DNA of 64,000 nt from Paracoccus versutus (lineage in GTDB: Bacteria > Pseudomonadota > Alphaproteobacteria > Rhodobacterales > Rhodobacteraceae). The stretch lies in NCBI RefSeq assembly GCF_000763885.1, contig NZ_JRKO01000026.1, forward strand, positions 1 through 64,000. Direction: 5' to 3'. The translations under genes were made by a program, and so were the position numbers. The notes below the pieces were generated by a model. It was not told the origin of the DNA, made no database searches, and was given only the letters and a program-made list of their open reading frames with translations. Below, one piece after another: positions 46,437 through 55,903 of the stretch. Every line of letters begins with the position of its first letter. Positions within the stretch are counted from its first letter, which is position 1.

Positions 46437-47765
46437 TCAGTGATCCCGGACCGACGGCGTCAAGGTGACGCGCGCGACAAAACCTTCCTGACTGGCAGGC
46501 GCGGGCGAGATGATTTCAAGCCTTCCGCCGGCCGCCGACACGATCTGCTGGCAAATATGCAGGCCCAGGCCGAACCCATCGCCACGGTGCCGGGCAAAGC
46601 GCCGCGTCAGCCCGGCCAGGTCGGCGGCGGCGACGGCCCTGCCCTCGTTCGCGACCTCGAGCACGGCGCCCTGCCGCAGACGAAGCCGAACCGGGCTGCC
46701 GGGCGGGCTATGCTGCAGGGCATTGTCGATCAGGTTGGACAGCACGATGGCAAAGGCGTCCGGGTCGATGCGCGCCATGACCGGCGCGGGCGGCAGCTCG
46801 ACCGCCAGCCGGGCGGCTTCCGACGGTGCGCGCTCGGCGACGACCAGCCGGGTCAGGGCCGCAAGATCATGCGCCTGCGTGGAATCGCCGATTCCCGCAT
46901 CGGCACGGGCCAGTTGCAACAGCCGCGCGACCAGCCGCCGCATTCGCTGCAAGGCACGTTCAAGCGCATCCAGGCGGGCGATCTGAGCCGGCGTGGTCGC
47001 GTTCTCTCGCATTTGCTGGGTCTGGGCCAGGGCTATGGCGACAGGGGTGCGCAATTCATGCGCGGCATTGGTGGCAAAGGCACGCTCGGCCTCCAACGCC
47101 TGCGCCAGACGGGCGATGAAGCCATTGACCACGCTGGCGATCTGCATCAGGTCCTCGGGCCAGTCGCCGGCGGCGATCATGTCCAGCCGGCTGCCGTCGC
47201 GGGCCGCGATCTCGGCCCCAAGTTCACGCAACGGCGCCAGCGAACGTCGCGACACCCAGCCGACGATCAACCAGGTCAGCGGCAGGAGCGCGACCATCGG
47301 CAGCAGGAAACCTGTCATCCCTTCGCGAAACGCCTCGCGGCGCTCGGCCAGCGGCGCGGCGATCTGCAAGGCCTGGCCGGCGGCGTTGAAGGGCGTGGCA
47401 TAGAGCCGGTAGCCCGGCGCGGAAGCAACCCGACCAGGGAAGAGGTCGGCGGCGTCGGGCAGGACCGCCCGACCGGCCAATTCCGATTGCCGCAGCACCC
47501 TGCCGTCCCGCGCGACCAGCCGATAGAGCAGCGCCTCGTCCATCGGCACCGCGGGCTGGGGCACCTCGACCGCAATGCCCTGCATCTCCATGTGCGAGAC
47601 CAGCGGCAGCAACGCATGGGCCGTTTCCACGAGTTGCTGGTCGAAAAGCTCGTCCTGTTCGGACCAGAGCACCGCCGCCATCAACACCACCGCCCCGGCC
47701 CAGACCGCCGCCAGCCCCAGCGTCGTGAACAGCGCGACCCGCCGCGACAGGCTCGCGCGCCGCAT
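46437..47765 (-). CDS. Sensor histidine kinase (PmrB/QseC-like)
   Basis: This 442-residue kinase has TM1 at residues ~8–33, a periplasmic domain of ~125 residues, TM2 near residues ~165–180, a HAMP-like region (RRSLAPLRELGAEIAARD), the phosphoacceptor H-box NAAHELRTPVAIALAQ, N-box SNLIDNALQHSPP and G-box DGFGLGLHICQQI. It overlaps the response regulator stop (TGATG). By neighbourhood it is proposed to sense envelope or cationic stress and drive the adjacent sugar operon, like PmrAB. Confidence 0.9.
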   Translation of the reverse strand: MRRASLSRRVALFTTLGLAAVWAGAVVLMAAVLWSEQDELFDQQLVETAHALLPLVSHMEMQGIAVEVPQPAVPMDEALLYRLVARDGRVLRQSELAGRAVLPDAADLFPGRVASAPGYRLYATPFNAAGQALQIAAPLAERREAFREGMTGFLLPMVALLPLTWLIVGWVSRRSLAPLRELGAEIAARDGSRLDMIAAGDWPEDLMQIASVVNGFIARLAQALEAERAFATNAAHELRTPVAIALAQTQQMRENATTPAQIARLDALERALQRMRRLVARLLQLARADAGIGDSTQAHDLAALTRLVVAERAPSEAARLAVELPPAPVMARIDPDAFAIVLSNLIDNALQHSPPGSPVRLRLRQGAVLEVANEGRAVAAADLAGLTRRFARHRGDGFGLGLHICQQIVSAAGGRLEIISPAPASQEGFVARVTLTPSVRDH

Positions 47766-48424
47766 CAGGCCCGCCCCATGCGATAGCCGAAGCCGCGTTC
47801 GGTCACGATGGCGTCCCGGCCCAGCTTGGCGCGCAGCCGGCTGACATGGGCCTCGATGGCATTGCTTTCCACCTCGTCGCCGAAGCCATAGAGCGCGTCC
47901 TCCATCTGTGCGCGGCTGGTGGTCACGTCGGGGCGTCGGCTCAGCCGCTCGATCAGCGCCCATTCGCGCAGCGTCAGGTGGACGGGCTGGCCATCCAGCA
48001 GCACCTGCCGCCGCTCGGGCAGGATCAGCAGCCGGCCGAAGCGCCGCTCGACCTCGGCCGCTCCGGCGGCTCGACGGTGAATCGCCAGAATGCGGGCATG
48101 CATCTCGTCCAGGTCATAGGGCTTGACCAGATAATCGTCCGCACCGGCCTCGAGCCCGGCGATCCTTTCGGTGATGCGGTCGCGGGCGGTGACGATCAGC
48201 ACCGGCACCCGCGCGCCGCGCCCACGCAGATCCCGCAAGAGCGCCAGCCCGTCTCCGTCTGGCAGCCCCAGGTCCAAGAGCACCAGATCGTAATCGGTCA
48301 CGGTCAGCGCCGCCGCCGCGTCCTCGGCGTGCCCGGCAAGGTCGACGGCATGACCCGCGGCGCGCAGATAGGCGCCGACGGCCTCGGCCAGATCCGGCTC
48401 GTCCTCGACGACAAGCAACCTCAT
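47765..48424 (-). CDS. OmpR/PhoB-family response regulator (PmrA-like)
   Basis: This 219-residue regulator has an acidic pocket (EDEPD), phospho-acceptor Asp51 in LLDLGLPDGDG, conserved VKPYD lysine, and a C-terminal winged helix ending VTERGFGYRMGRA. It is divergent from the LABN–ArnT-like operon, with 108 bp between the starts. A direct repeat with 11-bp periodicity lies in that gap, as expected for an OmpR-family dimer. Confidence 0.92.
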   Translation of the reverse strand: MRLLVVEDEPDLAEAVGAYLRAAGHAVDLAGHAEDAAAALTVTDYDLVLLDLGLPDGDGLALLRDLRGRGARVPVLIVTARDRITERIAGLEAGADDYLVKPYDLDEMHARILAIHRRAAGAAEVERRFGRLLILPERRQVLLDGQPVHLTLREWALIERLSRRPDVTTSRAQMEDALYGFGDEVESNAIEAHVSRLRAKLGRDAIVTERGFGYRMGRA

Positions 48425-48441
48425 CGGCGACCTCTCTTCCT

Positions 48442-48458
48442 TCGTAAGCGAACCGTAA
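48442..48458 (+). promoter_or_regulatory. Direct repeat TCGTAA-N5-CCGTAA, candidate response-regulator box
   Basis: Two near-identical hexamers (48442–48447, 48453–48458) are spaced 11 bp start to start, the geometry of PmrA/PhoB-type sites. They lie between the divergent regulator and sugar operon. This predicts autoregulation and control of the operon. Confidence 0.5.
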
Positions 48459-48532
48459 TGTTGGCATCCCAGGAAGCACGCCGGAAGCCCCCGCGCCACA
48501 GCATCGGCCGGGCGGCACAAGGATGACGCACG

Positions 48533-48811
48533 ATGACGGCAAATACCATCTGGCTCGGGATCGGCTTTCTCGGTCAGCTCCTGTTCACCTCGCGCTTCCT
48601 GGTGCAATGGATCGCCAGCGAACGCGCCCGCCGCAGCATCGTGCCCCTGGCTTTCTGGTGGTTCAGCCTTGCCGGCGGTGCGACGCTGCTCGCCTACGCG
48701 ATCTGGCGGCGCGACCCGGTCTTTGCCGTCGGGCAGGCAAGTGGCCTGGTGATCTATACCCGCAACCTGATGCTGATCGGACGCGGAGCGTGCCAGGGAA
48801 AACCGGCATGA
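48533..48811 (+). CDS. Small LABN (lipid-A-disaccharide synthase N-terminal domain) membrane protein
   Basis: This 92-residue protein has three hydrophobic segments and the LABN pattern: WLGIGFLGQLLFTSRFLVQW, SERARRSIVPLAFWWFSLAGG, GQASGLVIYTRNLML. The domain occurs fused to LpxB or alone beside lipid-A sugar genes. It heads a five-gene operon with ATGA-type overlaps. It may be a membrane partner of the glycosyltransferases, comparable to ArnE/F or RgtF in role (inference). Confidence 0.85.
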   Translation: MTANTIWLGIGFLGQLLFTSRFLVQWIASERARRSIVPLAFWWFSLAGGATLLAYAIWRRDPVFAVGQASGLVIYTRNLMLIGRGACQGKPA

Positions 48812-50373
48812 TCCGTCGTCATCCGGTCGTCCTGGCCATGCTATGCACGCTGCTGGCAGCGCTGCTGGGGCTGCTGCTGCGCCCGCTGACCCCTATCGAC
48901 GAGACCCGCTACCTCGCCGTCGCATGGGAGATGCACACGACCGGCAACTGGCTGGTGCCCAGCAAGAACTTCGCGCTCTATAGCGACAAGCCGCCGCTCT
49001 TGTTCTGGGCGATCAACCTCGTCTGGCTGGCGACCGGCGTCAGCGGTTTCGCCGCCCGGCTGGCGGGGCCGGGTTTCGCCTGCCTGGCCATCTGGCTGAC
49101 GGCACGGCTGGCGCATCGCCTCTGGCCCGAGGATCGGGACGCGGGCGGCCGGGCGGCCATGGCCCTTGCCGGGCTCACGGTCTTTTCCCTGTCGGGCAGC
49201 CTGACCATGTTCGACGTGCCGCTGGCGACCGCGGTCCTGGCCGGGCTGATCGCACTGGACGCCGCCGGGCCGGGCGGCTGGCGGGCATGGGCCGGCTTCG
49301 GCGCCGCCATCGCACTGGGCGTGCTGATCAAGGGGCCGGTGATCCTGTTCCACTTGCTGCCCGCCGCGCTGTTTTTGCCGTTATGGAGCCGGAACGGGAT
49401 CCGCTGGCGCGTCCTTCCGGCGCGCCTCGGTTTCGCGGTCGCGGTGGCACTGGGACTGGTCGCGCTGTGGCTGGTCCCGGCGGCCATCACCGGCGGTCCG
49501 ACCTGGCGCGAGGCCGTCCTGTGGCATCAAAGCGCCGGGCGGCTGGCCGAATCCCTCGCCCATGCCCGGCCCTGGTGGTGGTATCTGGCCCTGCTGCCGG
49601 TCTTAGGCTTTCCGCTGTTGTGGAGCCCAGCCCTATGGCACGAAGCCCGGCAGACCTCATGGCGGCAAGACCGCGGGCTGAGGCTCTGCCTGATCTGGGC
49701 AGGCGCGGCGCTGGCGCTGTTCAGTCTGACCAGTGGCAAGCAAGTGCATTACCTGGTGCCGGACCTGCCCGCACTGGCGCTGGTCGCTGCCCGGCTCGGG
49801 CGGAACGCGCCTGGCTTCGGCCTGCAACCGGCGATCATCGCAATCGGCCTGGTCGCGCTGGCGGCGGCGGTGGCTGGGTTCGGCCCGTTGCCCCTGCGGG
49901 TGCGGATGCTTTTCGATCCTGCCAGCACCTTTCTGGCCTGGGCGCTGCTGGCAGGGACGCTGTGCTGGCTGGCGGCGCGGCAGCGGGGCGCAGCCGGCGC
50001 GATGATCCTGTCGCTGGGCCTGCTGCTGGCCACGAACCTGCTGATCGGCACAACCCGCACGGCGCAGGTCTATGACGCCGCCCCCATCGCCGCCCGACTG
50101 TCCGCACATCGCGCCGAAGGACTGGCCTTCACCGGCGCCCCCTATCATGCCGAGTTCAACTTTGCCGCCCGGTTGACCGAACCGGTCGCCGAACTGCCCG
50201 ACCCGGCCGCGTTGCGGTCCTGGGCCGCATTGCATCCGCAAGGGCTGATCGCCGGCCGGACCGATCGCTTCGCCCCGCCCTGGCCTCCGCGCGAGACGAT
50301 CCTGTTCCGCAATCGCGATTACGGGATCTGGTCCGTCGCGGATGCTCCCCTGGCTGAAAGGAACCCCCAATGA
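48808..50373 (+). CDS. ArnT-like (GT83) glycosyltransferase
   Basis: This 521-residue polytopic membrane protein has a first-loop PIDETRYLAVAWEM motif with the catalytic acidic pair, YSDKPPLLFWAINL and GPVILFHLLPAALF, and about 12 helices. It matches ArnT/Rgt-type transferases, which move a sugar from undecaprenyl or dodecaprenyl phosphate to lipid A or the LPS core on the periplasmic side. The donor is probably made by the three following genes. Confidence 0.88.
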   Translation: MIRRHPVVLAMLCTLLAALLGLLLRPLTPIDETRYLAVAWEMHTTGNWLVPSKNFALYSDKPPLLFWAINLVWLATGVSGFAARLAGPGFACLAIWLTARLAHRLWPEDRDAGGRAAMALAGLTVFSLSGSLTMFDVPLATAVLAGLIALDAAGPGGWRAWAGFGAAIALGVLIKGPVILFHLLPAALFLPLWSRNGIRWRVLPARLGFAVAVALGLVALWLVPAAITGGPTWREAVLWHQSAGRLAESLAHARPWWWYLALLPVLGFPLLWSPALWHEARQTSWRQDRGLRLCLIWAGAALALFSLTSGKQVHYLVPDLPALALVAARLGRNAPGFGLQPAIIAIGLVALAAAVAGFGPLPLRVRMLFDPASTFLAWALLAGTLCWLAARQRGAAGAMILSLGLLLATNLLIGTTRTAQVYDAAPIAARLSAHRAEGLAFTGAPYHAEFNFAARLTEPVAELPDPAALRSWAALHPQGLIAGRTDRFAPPWPPRETILFRNRDYGIWSVADAPLAERNPQ

Positions 50374-51149
50374 ACAACATGCACCCCTCGGTCTCGGTGG
50401 TCGTCCCCGTCCGCGACGAAGTGGCGGCCATCAAGCCGCTGATCCACGAAATCGCCACCGCGATGGCCGACCGCGACTACGAGATCATCGTGGTCGATGA
50501 CGGATCGGAGGACGGCACCGACCGCATCCTGCAAGCGCTGGCGGCGCGGATGCCGCGGCTGCGCCTGCACCACCATCCCCGTTCGCGCGGGCAATCCACG
50601 GCAATCCGCAGCGGCGTGCGGCTGGCGCGGGCATCACTGGTCGTAACGCTTGACGGCGACGGGCAGAACCCCCCCGACCAGATCCCGCTGCTGCTTGCCC
50701 CCTTCGCGACCGACCTGCCGGGCCTTGGGCTGGTGCAGGGTCAGCGGGCGGTGCGGCGCGACAGCGCGGCGAAACGGTTGGCCTCGCGCTTGGCCAATGG
50801 CATCCGGGCCGCGCTGCTGCACGACGGGGTGCGCGATTCCGGCTGCGGGCTGAAGGCGTTCCGGCGCGAGGCCTATCTGGACCTGCCCTTCTTCGACCAC
50901 ATCCACCGCTTCATGCCGGCGATGATGCTGCGCGAGGGTTGGCGGGTAGAAACGGTCAATGTCACCCATCGCCCGCGCCTGAGTGGCCGCTCGAAATATT
51001 CGAACCTTGCGCGCGGGCTGGTGGGCATCCCCGACCTTCTGGGCGCGGCATGGCTGATCCGCCGCTCGGGCCGCCAAGGGCTGGCCGCACCCGAACCGCC
51101 GCAGCCCCGCCCTGCCGCCCTCGGCTGCGAAGACGTGGCGCGGCCATGA
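50370..51149 (+). CDS. GT2 polyprenyl-phosphate sugar synthase (ArnC/RgtE-like)
   Basis: This 259-residue GT-A enzyme has [17 protein letters not shown], the [10 protein letters not shown] nucleotide-binding strand, [14 protein letters not shown] metal site, [13 protein letters not shown] and [13 protein letters not shown]. It lacks the two C-terminal helices of ArnC and is cytoplasmic or peripheral. It likely transfers a uronic acid from its UDP form to the lipid carrier used by the ArnT-like enzyme. Overlaps on both sides (ATGA) show tight coupling. Confidence 0.88.
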   Translation: MNNMHPSVSVVVPVRDEVAAIKPLIHEIATAMADRDYEIIVVDDGSEDGTDRILQALAARMPRLRLHHHPRSRGQSTAIRSGVRLARASLVVTLDGDGQNPPDQIPLLLAPFATDLPGLGLVQGQRAVRRDSAAKRLASRLANGIRAALLHDGVRDSGCGLKAFRREAYLDLPFFDHIHRFMPAMMLREGWRVETVNVTHRPRLSGRSKYSNLARGLVGIPDLLGAAWLIRRSGRQGLAAPEPPQPRPAALGCEDVARP

Positions 51150-52312
51150 GGATCGCCGTGGCGGGGCTTGGCTATGTGGGGCTGGCGAATGCGGTGCTGC
51201 TGGCGCAGAACCACGAGGTGACGGGCATCGATCTGTCGCCCGAACGGGTGGCGCAGGTCAATGCCGGGAAAAGCCCGGTCGTGGATGACGAATTGACGGA
51301 CTGGCTGCGCCGCCGCAATCCGCGACTGCGGGCGACGCTGGACGGCGATGCCGCCTATCGGGGCGCGGATGTCGTGATCATCGCCACGCCCACGGATTAC
51401 GACCCCCTCGCCCATTCCTTTGACACCTCCAGCGTCCGTTCGGTGATCGCGCAGGTGGCCGCCGTGAACCCGCAGGCCGCCATCGTGGTCAGATCCACGG
51501 TGCCGGTCGGGTTCACCGCCGCGCAGGCAGAGGCTTCGGGCGGCGCTCGGATCGTCTTCGTCCCCGAATTCCTGCGCGAGGGCATGGCGCTGCACGACAG
51601 CCTGCATCCCAGCCGCATCGTCGTCGGCGAGCGTTCGGACCGCGGGCGCCGCATCGCCGCCCTGTTTCTGGAAGGCGCGCTGCGCAACGATGTCGAGGTG
51701 CTGCTGACCGACCCGAGCGAGGCCGAGGCGATCAAGCTCTTCTCGAACACCTGTCTTGCCATGCGCGTGGCCTTCTTCAACGAGTTGGACAGCTATGCGC
51801 TGGCCCGCGGCCTCGACAGCCGCCAGATCATCCGCGGCGTCTGTCTCGATCCGCGCATCGGCGCGCATTACAACAACCCCTCCTTCGGCTATGGCGGCTA
51901 TTGCCTGCCCAAGGACAGCAAGCAGTTGCTGGCCAATTACGGGCAGGTGCCGCAGAACCTGATCACCGCCATCGTGGATGCCAACCGCACGCGCAAGGAT
52001 TTCCTGGCCGAGCAGATCATCGCCGCCGCGCCCGCCACCGTGGGCATCTACCGGCTGGTGACCAAGGCGGGCTCGGACAATTTCCGCCAAAGCGCCGTGC
52101 AGGGGATCATGAAGCGCATCAAGGCCAAGGGGATCGAGGTGATCGTCCACGAGCCCGAATTGCACGAGGATCGCTTCTTCGGCTCGAAAGTGCAGCCCGA
52201 CCTGCAAAGCTTCAAGGCGGAATGCGACCTGATCCTGGCCAACCGCCACAGCCCGGCGCTGGACGACGTGCAGGACAAGGTCTTCACCCGTGACCTTTTC
52301 GGAGTCGATTGA
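51146..52312 (+). CDS. ugd: UDP-glucose 6-dehydrogenase
   Basis: This 388-residue dehydrogenase has the NAD-binding [47 protein letters not shown] and the catalytic Cys253 in [14 protein letters not shown]. It oxidises UDP-glucose to UDP-glucuronate using two NAD+. It resembles the short Ugd of capsule and lipid-A loci. It feeds the epimerase that follows. Confidence 0.92.
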   Translation: MRIAVAGLGYVGLANAVLLAQNHEVTGIDLSPERVAQVNAGKSPVVDDELTDWLRRRNPRLRATLDGDAAYRGADVVIIATPTDYDPLAHSFDTSSVRSVIAQVAAVNPQAAIVVRSTVPVGFTAAQAEASGGARIVFVPEFLREGMALHDSLHPSRIVVGERSDRGRRIAALFLEGALRNDVEVLLTDPSEAEAIKLFSNTCLAMRVAFFNELDSYALARGLDSRQIIRGVCLDPRIGAHYNNPSFGYGGYCLPKDSKQLLANYGQVPQNLITAIVDANRTRKDFLAEQIIAAAPATVGIYRLVTKAGSDNFRQSAVQGIMKRIKAKGIEVIVHEPELHEDRFFGSKVQPDLQSFKAECDLILANRHSPALDDVQDKVFTRDLFGVD

Positions 52313-53442
52313 TGCGCCGCGCCCTCGTCACCGGCTGTTCCGGCTTCATCGGCTTTCACCTTTGCCGCCGCCTGCTGGCGGACGGGTTCGGCGTGGCCGG
52401 CATCGACAACCTGTCGGACTATTACGACCCCGCCCTGAAGCGGCAGCGCCAGGCGATCCTTCAGGCCGACCCGACCTTCTCGGTCGTCAACGACAGCATC
52501 GAGACCCCCGGCCTGCTGGAACGCATGTTCCGCGACCACCGGCCCGAGATCGTCGTCCACCTGGCCGCGCAAGCGGGGGTGCGCCATTCGATCGACCATC
52601 CGCGCGCCTATCTTTCCAGCAATATTGCCGGAACCTTCGAGTTGCTGGAGGCCGCGCGGGCGGTGCCGCCCCGGCACATGCTGCTGGCCTCGACCTCCTC
52701 GGTCTACGGCCCCAACGACCAGATGCCCTGGCGCGAGACCGACCCGACCGACCATCCGATGTCCTTCTATGCGGCGACCAAGAAGGCCACCGAGGCGATG
52801 GCGCATGCCTATGCCCATCTCTACGGGCTGCCGGTGACCATGTTCCGCTTCTTCACCGTCTACGGCCCCTGGGGCCGACCCGACATGGCGCTGTTCAGGT
52901 TCACCCGTGCCATCCTGCGTGGCGAGCCGATCGACGTCTACAATCGCGGTGAGATGCGGCGCGACTTCACCCATGTCGACGACCTGGTCGCGGCCATCCG
53001 TGCCCTGATCGACGCGCCGCCCCCGCCCGAAGGGAAAGAGCGAGACGAGGGCGTTTCCCCGGTGGCGCCATGGCGGGTCGTCAATATCGGCAACTCCCAT
53101 CCGGTGATGCTTGGCGAACTGATCGCAGCGGTCGAACAGGCGACGGGGCGATATGCGATCCGCAACCTGCTGCCCATGCAGCCGGGGGACGTGCCCGCGA
53201 CCTGGGCCGATACCTCGGCTCTGCGCCGGTTGACCGGCCTGTCGCCCAACACGGAGATCCGCAAGGGCGTGCAGGATTTCGTCGACTGGTATCTGCACTA
53301 TTACCACCAGAATGCCGCCGGGATGGCCTGTCGTGGTAAGAGCACTTCCGATGCCTCACCTTCCGAAAACAGGAAGGAACAGAACCTGCTTGCCGATCCC
53401 CTCGATATCAATCGGAAGACATTTCACCGGAATCCCATATAG
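52312..53442 (+). CDS. lpsL: UDP-glucuronate 4-epimerase (LpsL-like) with an aberrant tail
   Basis: This 376-residue extended SDR has VTGCSGFIGFHL, HLAAQAGVRHSIDHP, Ser around residue 130 and the catalytic Tyr153/Lys157 (YAATKK). It matches UDP-glucuronate 4-epimerases, which make UDP-galacturonate. The family ends at about residue 333 (DWYLHYYHQ). The last 43 residues are unrelated and are read from sequence antisense to the neighbouring ABC ATPase relic, so the natural stop was lost at a rearrangement near 53311–53356. Confidence 0.88.
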   Translation: MRRALVTGCSGFIGFHLCRRLLADGFGVAGIDNLSDYYDPALKRQRQAILQADPTFSVVNDSIETPGLLERMFRDHRPEIVVHLAAQAGVRHSIDHPRAYLSSNIAGTFELLEAARAVPPRHMLLASTSSVYGPNDQMPWRETDPTDHPMSFYAATKKATEAMAHAYAHLYGLPVTMFRFFTVYGPWGRPDMALFRFTRAILRGEPIDVYNRGEMRRDFTHVDDLVAAIRALIDAPPPPEGKERDEGVSPVAPWRVVNIGNSHPVMLGELIAAVEQATGRYAIRNLLPMQPGDVPATWADTSALRRLTGLSPNTEIRKGVQDFVDWYLHYYHQNAAGMACRGKSTSDASPSENRKEQNLLADPLDINRKTFHRNPI

Positions 53443-54093
53443 CTGCTCGAGATTGGAGGCCGACAGCACCGAATCCGCTGGCCCGCAGATCGTTTGCAAG
53501 CCATCGAGCATCAACAGGACATCGTCGGCATATAAGAGGCATGTTGTGGGGAATGCGTGGAAAAGAGGATTGCATGTCGCCCGTCCTCCTTCAAACGGCT
53601 GAGCACTGACAGCCGCAGGGACTGGTTGGCGAGGTCAAGCACCAAGGCCGGATCGTCCAGAACCAGCAATTCCGATCCTGTCGACAAGGCGCGTGCCAGC
53701 ATGACGAGTTGGCGCTCGCCCCCCGAAAGCCGATCGAAAAGGCTGGGCATTGGCCGCTGCGTCGACGCGCTCCAGTGCCTCTTCTGCTGCGCGATAGTCC
53801 TCCCTGCCAGGGGAGCCGAACACTCCCAATGCAGCAGCGCGTCCCATCACCACAATATCCAGGCAGCGATATGACAGCGAAATTGGGAAGGACTGGGGAA
53901 CATAACCGACGATCCGAGGCGCCCGCAGCGAGCCTTTCGCGACGGATAGCAACCCGCAACCGTCTTGATGAGGCTTGTTTCTCCCCGGCCGTTAGGCCCC
54001 AGAATGGCCAGACATCTTCCATTTTTGACCTGAAAGTCGACATTGCGGACGATCCATCGCTTTTTGCGTCGGAAACCGGCGTTTTCCAATTTG
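53356..54093 (-). pseudogene. Decayed iron-siderophore ABC ATPase (FecE-like)
   Basis: Pieces in three frames join into one ATPase: LENAGFRRKKRWIVRNVDF and Walker A in the form GPNGRGETSL (lysine replaced by glutamate), then GYVPQSFPISLSYRCLDIV, then RLSGGERQLVMLARALS and LLVLDDPALVLD. A final piece is YADDVLLMLDGLQTICG to FLPVFGR and a TGA at 53356. At least three frameshifts plus the Walker A loss show that it is dead. It belongs to the siderophore/haem FecE family. It is antisense to the altered end of the epimerase gene. Confidence 0.75.
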
Positions 54094-54245
54094 TCATGTC
54101 CCGATCTCCTGTCGACGCTTGCGCCGCAGAAGCAAGACATCCTGGACCACGTCGGCGGCGCTAGCCGGTCCTACCCTGCGGTGGCAATGCGCTCCAGACG
54201 GCCCCGTTGTGCCCGATAAAGCTCCTCCAGTTGCGGCGCCTTTAC
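54094..54245 (-). pseudogene. Fragment of a FecI-type ECF sigma factor
   Basis: Minus-strand reading gives APQLEELYRAQRGRLERIAT, then after a one-base shift RRVGPASAADVVQDVLLLRR and a stop. This matches the N-terminal region-2 start of FecI-like sigma factors, where LYRxHxxxLxRxLxRRxG…AEDLVQDVFLRL is typical. Only ~45 residues survive. FecI factors switch on siderophore receptors, so this is a relic of iron-dependent control. Confidence 0.55.
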
Positions 54246-54299
54246 TCTTTCCATCCAGTGCGCCCAATGCGGATTTCGTTGACCGGATGTCCACTGGCT

Positions 54300-54716
54300 G
54301 TGGAATGATAACCCGATCGGTCCATATATACCTGTCTGACTTTATCAGGTTTGCCCTGGTTCGTATCGGAGGCTGCCATGCCCTTGCCGAGCAATATGGG
54401 CCTTGTCCTCCGACGATGAGGCTGCCCTTGCGGTGCGGGTGGCGCCCGAAGGTATCAAGGTCCGGCACGGGAGGGCGAGCGGTCATATGATTGTCCTGGC
54501 GCAGGATCGACAGCCGCCGCGCCAGCACGTCGCCGGGCGCTGACGGCGGACAGTGGCGACATGCAGCCACTCCACGCTGACTCTGCCCGTATCGGGCAAA
54601 GACAACCGTTTGATGATCCATGGCAGGCTGGTTTTTCCCTCGCCATTCGGTCCGATGATCGAGGTGACGCGCCCGCCGGCAGCGTGACCGCTACGCCGTT
54701 GACGACCGGGGGCGCC
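54300..54716 (-). pseudogene. N-terminal fragment of a second siderophore ABC ATPase
   Basis: The minus strand reads VVNGVAVTLPAGG, TSIIGPNGEGKTSL (Walker A intact), then in other frames SAPGDVLARRLSILRQDNHM, RPPVPDLDTFGRHPH, and SSEDKAHIAR. This is the order expected for a ferric-siderophore importer ATPase (FecE/FepC group). At least two shifts occur and the signature and Walker B half is missing. Confidence 0.6.
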
Positions 54717-54948
54717 AAATCACCTGCTGACTCCGCTTGCGATGATCATCTGGTGGCGCGGCGGCACGTTCGGCGCCTGTAGCAAGAAAGTAGTATTGGC
54801 TGCGCGCAAGCCCGGTTCGGCGGTGGTTCGTCCTGCCCTGCGACCCAGGTTCCGGTCCCTTCCAAGAGCAGGATCGAGGCGTTGCTTGTTGCACTTCCTC
54901 ACCCAGAGAAGCAATATAGCGGTCCCCAGACGCATATCGGAGAGAGAC

Positions 54949-55611
54949 GTGGCCTTGTTTCGAATCACGGCATATCTCGGCACCCCTGTCTGCCTGGGGA
55001 AAACCTATCTCACGCTTGATGCGATTCTTTACGGGATATTGGCAGAAATGCGGGAAGTGCGGGGGGTCGATACCGATCCGATTAAGGATATCCCGCTGAG
55101 GCAAGTCGACGGCTTGTTTCTCTCAAGCCGTGCCTACTTCAATAACCCGGTCCATCATGGTGAGATAAAAACCGGCGGAGTCAGGCTGGCGAAGGATCTG
55201 GCAGATACGCCGCTGTTCTTGCAACCATCGCGTGATCGTTATTACAAGGTCAACACGACGAATGGACCCCTGAAAGCTCATCTGACCCGCTACCAATGCA
55301 TTGCTGCGCAATCGGTTTCATGGATCGCAGAGGGGGAGGCGGCCAAAGTGCAACGGCTGCTCGAGTCCGCTGATGGTATCGGCGCACGCCGGAAGGAGGG
55401 TTACGGCGTCCTGCGGCGGATCGAGCTTGAATCAGCTGATGGGCTTTCTCCCCTTCTCGACGAAAAGGGCGAAGCCCGGCGTCCGATCCCGGTGCGATTT
55501 TCGGCGCATTCGGCACCGGCAACTGCCTCCCTTACCGCCGTGGATACCTGGCGACCCCCTTATTGGGATGCGTCCAACGCAGAGGAATGCCATATTCCCC
55601 GCCCCGCCTGA
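54949..55611 (+). CDS. csf3: Type IV-A CRISPR protein Csf3 (Cas5-like)
   Basis: This 220-residue RAMP protein has the N-terminal ALFRITAYLGTPVCL beta strand, ILYGILAEM helix, YFNNPVHHGE, and a C-terminal glycine-rich loop DGIGARRKEGYGVLRRIE at residues ~142–157. This pattern and the csf genes opposite identify Csf3, the Cas5-like subunit that should hold the 5' handle of the crRNA. The start is GTG at 54949 after GGAGAGA; a frame back to 54742 has no site. Unusually it is on the plus strand, convergent with dinG, instead of following csf2. Confidence 0.8.
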   Translation: MALFRITAYLGTPVCLGKTYLTLDAILYGILAEMREVRGVDTDPIKDIPLRQVDGLFLSSRAYFNNPVHHGEIKTGGVRLAKDLADTPLFLQPSRDRYYKVNTTNGPLKAHLTRYQCIAAQSVSWIAEGEAAKVQRLLESADGIGARRKEGYGVLRRIELESADGLSPLLDEKGEARRPIPVRFSAHSAPATASLTAVDTWRPPYWDASNAEECHIPRPA

Positions 55612-55794
55612 TCTTGAGAGGGCTACGGCCCCACCGTCAAGGCAGGGCCGCAGCTTCATGGACAGGACCGCTCTGAACGACATGCCGGCAAGAAATGGAT
55701 CAGAATGGTGATCGATCCCTGGGCCTCGTCGACCCCTGCTGAAATGCGGGGCTGTTCTGCTTGGTGATCATGTTCATCACACCGCCGTTTTCGA

Positions 55795-55813
55795 CCCCGA
55801 CCCGTGGTCGGGG
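55795..55813. other. Hairpin between csf3 and dinG
   Basis: CCCCGAC (55795–55801) pairs with GTCGGGG (55807–55813) around CCGTG, in the 292-bp gap between convergent csf3 and dinG. It looks like the stem of a type I/IV CRISPR repeat but occurs once only, so it may be a transcription terminator or a lone repeat relic. Nothing else is seen in the gap. Confidence 0.4.
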
Positions 55814-55903
55814 CTAAGAGACCATCCTGCACGCCACGTCGCGCGCCACCCCGCTCTGCCGAGGGCGGAGCGCCCCCCTTTATTCCTCCTGTTGGAAACT
55901 GTT

